Below are positions 7,308 through 11,223 of a stretch of DNA of 11,223 nucleotides, piece by piece (the stretch's first letter is position 1; every line of letters starts with the position of its first letter). Below the pieces are notes generated by a model. The model was not told where the DNA came from and ran no database searches. It saw only the letters and a list, made by a program, of their open reading frames with translations. The stretch spans positions 1 to 11,223 of the forward strand of contig CANQKL010000045.1 of NCBI GenBank assembly GCA_947624455.1, in the 5' to 3' direction. The position numbers and the translations under genes are program-made. The DNA comes from an uncultured Clostridia bacterium (GTDB taxonomy: Bacteria; Bacillota; Clostridia; UMGS1883).

Positions 7308-8303
7308 TTATTTGGCAGTCTCAATGGCAACCGCAACGGCAACGGTAGCGCCTACCATGGGGTTGTTGCCCATACCGATAAGGCCCATCATCTCAACGTG
7401 GGCGGGAACGGAGGAGCTGCCCGCGAACTGAGCATCGCTGTGCATTCTTCCCATAGTGTCGGTCATGCCGTAAGAGGCGGGACCGGCGGCCATATTATCG
7501 GGATGAAGGGTACGTCCTGTGCCGCCGCCGGAGGCAACGGAGAAGTACTTCTTACCTGTTTCATAGCAGCGTTTTTTATACGTGCCGGCAACGGGGTGCT
7601 GGAAACGGGTGGGATTGGTGGAGTTACCGGTGATAGAAACGTCCACGCTTTCATACTCCATGATGGCAACGCCCTCGCGCACGTCGTCGGCGCCGTAGCA
7701 GCGAACCTTGGACTTTTCTCCGTCGGAGTAAGGAGTTTCGCTGATTATATTCAGCTTGCCGGTGGCGTAATCGAACTTTGTCTCCACAAAGGTGAAGCCG
7801 TTGATACGGGAAATTATCTGAGCGGCATCCTTACCGAGGCCGTTGAGGATTACCTGAAGCGGCTCCTTGCGAACCTTATTCGCGCTCTTAGCTATACCTA
7901 TAGCGCCCTCGGCGGCAGCGAAAGACTCGTGACCAGCCAGGAAGGCAAAGCACTTAGTCTCCTCGCGCAGGAGCATAGCGGCCAGATTGCCGTGACCAAG
8001 ACCAACCTTACGGTCGTCGGCAACGCTGCCAGGAATACAGAAGCTCTGTAGACCTTCTCCAATAGCCTCGGCGGCGTCGGCGGCCTTAGTGCAGCCCTTC
8101 TTAATAGCGATGGCCGCGCCGGTGATGTAGGCCCAGCAGGCATTTTCAAAGCAGATGGGCTGAACGCCCTTTACAATGCTGTAAACGTCGATGCCCTTGT
8201 CCTTGCAGATCTTTTCTGCCTCTTCGAGAGAGGAAATACCGTACTTGTTAAGCGCGGCGTTGACCTGATTTATTCTTCTTTCATAACTTTCAAACAGTGC
8301 CAT
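7308..8303 (-). CDS. GGGtGRT-family protein of unknown function
   Basis: A 331-residue protein with the signature GGGTGRT at 259-265, which names an uncharacterised Pfam family (GGGtGRT protein, as I recall it). I see no signal peptide or clear membrane segment, although the extreme C-terminus (about 315-328) is Ala/Val-rich. Other Gly-rich or polar stretches are FCIPGSVADDRKVGLGHGN (about 88-106), FLAGHESFAAAEGAIG (121-136) and DVSITGNSTNPTRFQHPVAG (221-240). Cysteines are at 33, 51, 56, 71, 89, 118, 202 and 246, with no CxxC pair. The ATG at 8303 has a GGAGG site 8 nt upstream. It begins 17 bp after the scaffold gene's stop codon, so the two genes form an operon that ends in a terminator at 7230-7269. 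Glycine-rich loops would suit a phosphate or cofactor, but the biochemical function is unknown. Confidence 0.9.
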   Translation of the reverse strand: MALFESYERRINQVNAALNKYGISSLEEAEKICKDKGIDVYSIVKGVQPICFENACWAYITGAAIAIKKGCTKAADAAEAIGEGLQSFCIPGSVADDRKVGLGHGNLAAMLLREETKCFAFLAGHESFAAAEGAIGIAKSANKVRKEPLQVILNGLGKDAAQIISRINGFTFVETKFDYATGKLNIISETPYSDGEKSKVRCYGADDVREGVAIMEYESVDVSITGNSTNPTRFQHPVAGTYKKRCYETGKKYFSVASGGGTGRTLHPDNMAAGPASYGMTDTMGRMHSDAQFAGSSSVPAHVEMMGLIGMGNNPMVGATVAVAVAIETAK

Positions 8304-8320
8304 TTACGTTTCCTCCTCTC

Positions 8321-9013
8321 TTATTCTACACGGGGGTCAATTACCTTGACCGCCTCGTCAAATCTGCCGTACTGACCGCTGGCCTTCTCCATGGCCTCGT
8401 TGGCGTCCATACCCTTGCGGATAGACTCCATCATCTTGCCGAGATGGACGAACTTATAACCGATGATAAGGCCGTCCTTGTCCAGACCGATCTTGGTGAT
8501 ATAGCCCTCGGCCAGCTCCAGGTAACGGGGGCCCTTGGCCTTGGTGCTGTAGAGAGTACCCACCTGAGAGCGCAGGCCCTTACCCAGATCCTCCAGGCCA
8601 GCTCCGATAGGAAGTCCGCCCTCGCTGAAAGCGGTCTGAGTCCTTCCGTACACGATCTGAAGGAAGAGCTCACGCATGGCGGTGTTAATGGCGTCGCATA
8701 CCAAGTCGGTATTGAGAGCTTCGAGAATGGTCTTGCCGGGAAGAACCTCGGCGGCCATGGCGGCGCTGTGGGTCATGCCCGAGCAGCCGATGGTCTCAAC
8801 AAGAGCCTCCTCGATAACGCCGCCCTTAACATTAAGGGTCAGCTTGCAGGCGCCCTGTTGGGGAGCGCACCAGCCTATGCCGTGAGTAAGGCCGTAAATA
8901 TCAGTGATCTGCTTGGAATAAGTCCAAGCGCCTTCTTGAGGAATAGGCGCTGGCTCGTGGGCAACGCCCTTGGCAACACAGCACATATTCTCAACTTCTT
9001 TTGAATAGTTCAT
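8321..9013 (-). CDS. IscU/NifU-like iron-sulfur scaffold-type protein
   Basis: A 230-residue protein whose middle resembles the IscU/NifU N-terminal scaffold fold. ETIGCSGMTHSAAMA (74-88) followed by LPGKTILEAL (91-100) parallels the GC-sa-AS and GKT-eEA segments of IscU. Cysteines at 49, 56, 77 and 106 could supply ligands; Cys11-Cys12 is an additional adjacent pair. It is much longer than IscU (about 130 aa) because of an N-terminal segment with GWCAPQQGAC (47-56) and a C-terminal extension (about 125-230) with no motif I recognise. I chose the ATG at 9013 because AAAGGAG lies 9 nt upstream; the earlier ATG at 9034 has no ribosome binding site. No cysteine desulfurase is nearby, so this is not a standard isc/suf/nif cluster. 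Scaffold function is homology-based inference; it may do something else with the GGGtGRT partner. Confidence 0.85.
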   Translation of the reverse strand: MNYSKEVENMCCVAKGVAHEPAPIPQEGAWTYSKQITDIYGLTHGIGWCAPQQGACKLTLNVKGGVIEEALVETIGCSGMTHSAAMAAEVLPGKTILEALNTDLVCDAINTAMRELFLQIVYGRTQTAFSEGGLPIGAGLEDLGKGLRSQVGTLYSTKAKGPRYLELAEGYITKIGLDKDGLIIGYKFVHLGKMMESIRKGMDANEAMEKASGQYGRFDEAVKVIDPRVE

Positions 9014-9022
9014 ATTGACGTT

Positions 9023-9029
9023 CTCCTTT
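9023..9029 (-). promoter_or_regulatory. Ribosome binding site fixing the scaffold gene start
   Basis: AAAGGAG on the minus strand is 9 nt from the ATG at 9013. It lies inside the reading frame that would begin at the upstream ATG (9034), so it favours the shorter protein. Confidence 0.8.
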
Positions 9030-9045
9030 CGCATATGTTATTATA

Positions 9046-9074
9046 ATTTTAACATTTTTTACCGATTTTATCAA
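9046..9074 (-). promoter_or_regulatory. Promoter of the scaffold/GGGtGRT operon
   Basis: Minus-strand -35 TTGATA (9069-9074) and extended -10 TGTTAAAAT (hexamer 9046-9051) are separated by 17 bp. A nearer TATAAT-like sequence overlaps downstream but is badly spaced from the -35. The predicted start is near 9039, with a leader of about 25 nt. Confidence 0.7.
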
Positions 9075-9083
9075 GGGGATTTT

Positions 9084-9098
9084 CAAATTATTAATTTG
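9084..9098. promoter_or_regulatory. 15-bp palindrome upstream of the scaffold operon promoter
   Basis: CAAATTATTAATTTG is a perfect inverted repeat (7-bp arms around one central base). It is centred about 52 bp upstream of the predicted transcription start and 10 bp beyond the -35 box. This is a typical place for a dimeric regulator. I do not recognise the factor, and AT-rich DNA makes chance palindromes more likely. Confidence 0.4.
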
Positions 9099-9107
9099 TC
9101 ATTTTCA

Positions 9108-9136
9108 CCAAAAAACCCAACTGCTTTTTGGCAGTT
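9108..9136 (-). terminator. Intrinsic terminator after the transglutaminase-like gene
   Basis: On the minus strand, AACTGC (9131-9136) pairs with GCAGTT (9119-9124) around a six-base loop, followed by GGGTTTTTTGG. It lies 35 bp after the stop codon at 9171. Confidence 0.7.
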
Positions 9137-9170
9137 TCTACGGGATTTTTACCAAAGACGGTTTTTAGAT

Positions 9171-10262
9171 TCAAATTTTGACCGCAATTGGGTTCAAACC
9201 GGCAAGCTCCTCGGGCAGGCGGCCAATGTCCCAGCCAGGCTCGGTAGTGTCAAGGTAATAGTAAGTTTTACCGTCGCAGTCATACGAAGCTCCGCTCATA
9301 TTTCCATCGTCCGCGATGCCCACGGCCATGTGTCCGGCCTCGCCCTTCGGGAAAATAAACAGCGTCGCGTCCACGCCCATTTCTTTGAGAATTCCCGCCA
9401 GGAGTATGGACGTGTCCTCACAGTCGCCTTTCCACTCGAAAAGAGTCTCGACCGGATAATTCACATAATCCGTCACGCCCTTTGAACTCAGGTCGTCGGC
9501 GTAACGGACAGCGCGAACGAATTCGGTAACCATGTTCAGCTTTTCCCTCGGACTAAGACGGTAAGCCTGGGCCATGCTTTCAAAATAGTTGGCCAGCGTC
9601 CGGATATATCCGACATTTTCTCCAGCGCCGATATAGTCGGCATATCCTCCGACTCTTGGCAGAGAGCTGTAATAATCATACTGAGCCACCGGGATGCGGA
9701 GTATACATTCCCAGCCCCGACCGTCGCTCTGCCAGGCGCAGCGTATCTCCGCCGTCGCGTCAGCCCGCTCCGCCACCGGCGCGTAAACGCCCATTGCCAT
9801 GCCAGGTATAGTCAGGAAGGCCGCCCGCTTGGAATCGTCGTACCACATGGGGCCAAAACGCCCCAGCTCAGTAAAATTGATGGCCGTCAAGCCGTTTATA
9901 TTGAAGCTGTCGATCCTCACGTTGTTGAGATATACCTGAATGTCCGTTTCAAGCACGTCGAAAAGGGGCTTGCCATAGATACGCTGATCCCTCCAGAAGG
10001 GCAGGGGCGAAGGCGGGGCGCCGGTGTACGTAAGATCCACCCGGCGCAGGGAGTTATCGTAGCTATATTTAAAGCCGTAATTCACCAAATCTGAGGTAAT
10101 GACGGCGGTATGTCCGTTAAAGCAGTATGAAGGCACGGGATAATTATTTATATAGGCCACGATATCCGTACCCATGACTTTACCTATCGCCGCTCCGGCC
10201 GGGGCAGCGAAGCTCAGGAACAGGGCCGCCGCAAGGCAAAATTTTTTAATCCCACTCCACAT
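9171..10262 (-). CDS. Secreted transglutaminase-like protein with two stalk-type repeats
   Basis: A 363-residue exported protein. The N-terminus (IKKFCLAAALFLSFAAPAGA) is a classical signal peptide with a likely cut near residue 24. Two repeats, about 31-79 (DIVAYINNYPVPSYCFNG...) and 107-153 (DIQVYLNNVRIDSFNINGLT...), resemble the copper amine oxidase N-terminal-like or stalk domains of Firmicute surface proteins. The C-terminal half has a transglutaminase-like catalytic triad: Cys281 in WKGDCEDTS, His311 in AGHMAVG and Asp338 in YYLDTTEP. Such domains act as cysteine proteases, peptidases or cross-linkers; the substrate here is unknown. I chose the ATG at 10262 because GGAGG (10270-10274) is 7 nt upstream; a TTG-started form from 10292 would hide the signal peptide. 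The start lies inside the end of the rhodanese gene (17-bp overlap), so translation is probably coupled. A terminator follows at 9108-9136. Confidence 0.88.
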   Translation of the reverse strand: MWSGIKKFCLAAALFLSFAAPAGAAIGKVMGTDIVAYINNYPVPSYCFNGHTAVITSDLVNYGFKYSYDNSLRRVDLTYTGAPPSPLPFWRDQRIYGKPLFDVLETDIQVYLNNVRIDSFNINGLTAINFTELGRFGPMWYDDSKRAAFLTIPGMAMGVYAPVAERADATAEIRCAWQSDGRGWECILRIPVAQYDYYSSLPRVGGYADYIGAGENVGYIRTLANYFESMAQAYRLSPREKLNMVTEFVRAVRYADDLSSKGVTDYVNYPVETLFEWKGDCEDTSILLAGILKEMGVDATLFIFPKGEAGHMAVGIADDGNMSGASYDCDGKTYYYLDTTEPGWDIGRLPEELAGLNPIAVKI

Positions 10263-10554
10263 ATCCGTACCTCCAATACACCAATCCCCCAAAGTCCAAA
10301 ACGTTTTTATAGCCTCTGGAGTCGAGAAATTCCGCCGCCAGCTTGCTGCTCTTTCCGCTGCGGCAGCATACGAGGATCAGTTGTTCCTTATCCGGCAGTT
10401 CGTCCAGCCTTCCCTCCAGCTCATCCACAGGAATACAGACTGAATTTTCCAGGTGTCCCAGCACGAACTCATCTTCCGTTCTGACGTCTAAAATCAGGCA
10501 GGGGCTGATTTCCATTATCTTTTTTGCCTCGTCCTGGCTGATCTTTTTATACAT
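10246..10554 (-). CDS. Single-domain rhodanese-like protein
   Basis: A 102-residue cytoplasmic rhodanese domain of the kind that carries a persulfide on one cysteine. The LILDVRTEDEF segment (20-30) and GHLENSVCIP (33-42) are typical. The active-site loop is CCRSGKSS, with Cys64 the expected catalytic residue and Cys63 an extra neighbour. The C-terminal GYKNVLDFGGLVYWRYGY (81-98) matches the end of many small rhodaneses. The ATG at 10554 is preceded by GGTGGTG, one mismatch from the anti-Shine-Dalgarno match, at about 5 nt spacing. In-frame GTG codons at 10563 and 10560 are alternatives. The promoter at 10572-10600 leaves a very short leader. The last 17 bp overlap the start of the secreted transglutaminase-like gene. 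A functional link between the two is not obvious; the sulfur acceptor is unknown. Confidence 0.92.
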   Translation of the reverse strand: MYKKISQDEAKKIMEISPCLILDVRTEDEFVLGHLENSVCIPVDELEGRLDELPDKEQLILVCCRSGKSSKLAAEFLDSRGYKNVLDFGGLVYWRYGYVEWD

Positions 10555-10571
10555 AAGCACCACCAGAAGCC

Positions 10572-10600
10572 ATTATAACACACATCAAAAAAATTTTCAA
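10572..10600 (-). promoter_or_regulatory. Promoter of the rhodanese/transglutaminase operon
   Basis: Minus-strand -35 TTGAAA (10595-10600) and -10 TATAAT (10572-10577) with a 17-bp spacer. The start expected near 10565 is only about 11 nt from the ATG at 10554, so the leader is unusually short. Confidence 0.75.
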
Positions 10601-10618
10601 CAAATTTTAAAAAAAGTC

Positions 10619-10647
10619 TTGCAATTTAAAAAAAGTTATGCTATACT
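10619..10647 (+). promoter_or_regulatory. Promoter of tRNA-Leu
   Basis: The -35 TTGCAA (10619-10624) and -10 TATACT (10642-10647) have a 17-bp spacer. The start near 10654 is a few bases before the tRNA. It is divergent from the rhodanese promoter, with 18 bp between the two -35 boxes. Confidence 0.8.
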
Positions 10648-10659
10648 ATACAAGTACTT

Positions 10660-10746
10660 GCGGATATGGCGGAATTGGCAGACGCGTACGGTTCAGGTCC
10701 GTATGAGAGCAATTTCATGCAGGTTCAAGTCCTGTTATCCGCACCA
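10660..10746 (+). tRNA. tRNA-Leu (anticodon CAG)
   Basis: An 87-nt class II tRNA. The acceptor stem GCGGATA/TATCCGC is perfect, the anticodon stem is TACGG/CCGTA around TTCAGGT, and T33 sets the anticodon as CAG (reads CTG). It has the long variable arm expected for leucine, a T arm GCAGG/CCTGT around TTCAAGT, discriminator A73 and an encoded CCA (10744-10746). It is the only plus-strand gene in the window, and its 3' end faces the phage-like sequence. Confidence 0.96.
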
Positions 10747-10752
10747 AAAAGT

Positions 10753-10805
10753 AAAATCCCGTGGTTATGGGAAACGTCAAGTTTTCCCCATAATCACGGG
10801 ATTTT
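10753..10805 (+). terminator. Long intrinsic terminator after tRNA-Leu
   Basis: AAAATCCCGTG and TTATGGG pair with CCCATAA and CACGGGATTTT, with small mismatches and a loop around 10776-10780. A T run follows (10802-10806). The A-tract on the 5' arm means it could also act on the opposite strand. It starts 6 bp after the CCA end. Confidence 0.85.
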
Positions 10806-10822
10806 TGTGTCAAAATCTTTTT

Positions 10823-10850
10823 ACGCTTTGTAAGGGAATTTGACGCTTTG
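10823..10850. repeat. Direct repeat ACGCTTTG, two copies
   Basis: ACGCTTTG occurs at 10823-10830 and 10843-10850, 20 bp apart start to start and both preceded by T-rich sequence. Taken with the next repeat pair, it resembles the short repeated protein-binding sites often found near attachment sites of integrated elements. The spacing is close to two helical turns. Confidence 0.4.
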
Positions 10851-10870
10851 AAAGCCATTTTTACACCGCC

Positions 10871-10892
10871 ATGCAACACGAAATGCAACACG
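10871..10892. repeat. Direct repeat ATGCAACACG, two copies
   Basis: A perfect 10-bp repeat at 10871-10880 and 10883-10892, separated by two bases. It lies between the tRNA-Leu terminator and the phage-like gene. Candidate integrase arm-type sites; there is no coding explanation on the strand carrying the neighbouring gene. The remaining 10893-10980 holds a small imperfect hairpin (10895-10915) and nothing else recognisable. Confidence 0.45.
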
Positions 10893-10980
10893 TCAAGACC
10901 GGTTATTACCGTCTTTCAGCGGTCAGTCTCCCGGCAGGGCGCGAACTCCTCCCGCGTTTGAGAGATAGACGCGCTGACGG

Positions 10981-11223
10981 TTACGCTTCCGTTCCCACTA
11001 CAATATCGCTTATCCTGCTATTGGTTTCCAGCATATGGCGCATTTCCTCAAGCGCCTCGTCCACAAGGGCAGAAAAGGCCGCTATGGAGATAAAGTTCTT
11101 TAACACAGGAAAGGCTTTGACGAACATATCGTACACCGTCGCCAGTTTCAGCTTGCCCGTGCCGCCGCCAAGCTCCGCTTCCGCGCTGGTGACCGCGTAG
11201 AGCAGCCATTCCTTGATACGCTC
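10981..11223 (-). CDS. Phage-type small protein, possibly holin-like; 5' end outside window
   Basis: The minus strand is open from the window edge to a TAA at 10981-10983, giving the last 80 residues of a protein. The segment runs from ERIKEWLLYAVTSAEAELG through GGGTGKLKLATVYDMFV, then LVDEALEEMRHMLETNSRI and a C-terminal VVGTEA. This pattern, an AEAELGGGTGKLKLATVYD core followed by a VDEAL-EM helix, resembles small proteins in the lysis region of clostridial prophages, some annotated as LLH-family holins. I rely on recollection of the pattern, not a search. No membrane segment is visible in the part present; it would be in the missing N-terminus. The gene points toward tRNA-Leu, as expected for the last gene at the end of a prophage opposite its integrase. 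Confidence 0.5.
   Translation of the reverse strand, partial: ERIKEWLLYAVTSAEAELGGGTGKLKLATVYDMFVKAFPVLKNFISIAAFSALVDEALEEMRHMLETNSRISDIVVGTEA

Noticed and set aside
7254..9004. Long plus-strand frames opposite the GGGtGRT and scaffold genes (7254-8051, 8297-9004)
   Set aside because: Both mirror real minus-strand genes that have promoters, ribosome binding sites and family motifs. The antisense proteins show no recognisable domain.
7308..9013. Assignment of the scaffold-like gene to a standard isc, suf or nif cluster
   Set aside because: No cysteine desulfurase, ferredoxin, chaperone or SufBCD gene is present, and the protein is much longer than IscU. Only the scaffold-like segment supports the link.
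10871..10892. Two tandem 10-bp repeats as a CRISPR array
   Set aside because: Only two copies with a 2-bp gap; the repeat and spacer are far too short for CRISPR and no cas gene is present.
10871..11200. A 109-codon plus-strand frame at the right edge
   Set aside because: It starts in the direct repeat and is antisense to the phage-type frame on the minus strand, which has the more protein-like composition.

Overview
The window looks like a chromosomal segment of a strictly anaerobic Gram-positive bacterium, most likely class Clostridia of the Bacillota. The grounds are a single-chain pyruvate:ferredoxin oxidoreductase, near-consensus SigA-type promoters with 17-bp spacers, strong AGGAGG-like ribosome binding sites, and a GGGtGRT-family protein. 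I cannot name the species. Nearly everything is on the minus strand, so transcription runs from high to low coordinates. The only plus-strand gene is a tRNA-Leu.

Layout from the left. Positions 1-535 hold a KDPG/KHG aldolase gene whose C-terminus is cut by the window edge. It follows thrS (628-2532), which has a consensus promoter so close to the start codon that no T-box leader fits. Next come a Nudix hydrolase gene (2691-3119), a 160-bp intergenic stretch full of inverted repeats, and tRNA-Pro(CGG) (3365-3441) with its own promoter. Then comes the PFOR gene (3576-7091, TTG start), with its own promoter and strong terminator. Upstream of it is a two-gene operon, 7308-9013: an IscU/NifU-like scaffold followed by the GGGtGRT-family protein. 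It has its own promoter, a palindrome just upstream of that promoter, and a terminator before the PFOR promoter.

Positions 9171-10554 hold a two-gene operon: a small single-domain rhodanese and a secreted protein with two stalk-like repeats and a transglutaminase-like catalytic domain. The two reading frames overlap by 17 bp. A divergent promoter pair separates this operon from tRNA-Leu(CAG) (10660-10746) and its long terminator. Beyond the tRNA lies a non-coding strip with two sets of short direct repeats, then the end of a phage-type gene (10981-11223). This arrangement suggests the edge of a prophage or other integrated element next to the tRNA 3' end.

The functional core is pyruvate metabolism through an Fe-S enzyme (PFOR, with cysteines for three 4Fe-4S clusters). 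Beside it sit an atypical scaffold-like protein and a conserved protein of unknown function. The scaffold/GGGtGRT pair is the best candidate for an undescribed system; a role in Fe-S assembly or redox enzyme maintenance is inference from context. All else is ordinary housekeeping apart from the secreted transglutaminase-like protein and the prophage edge.
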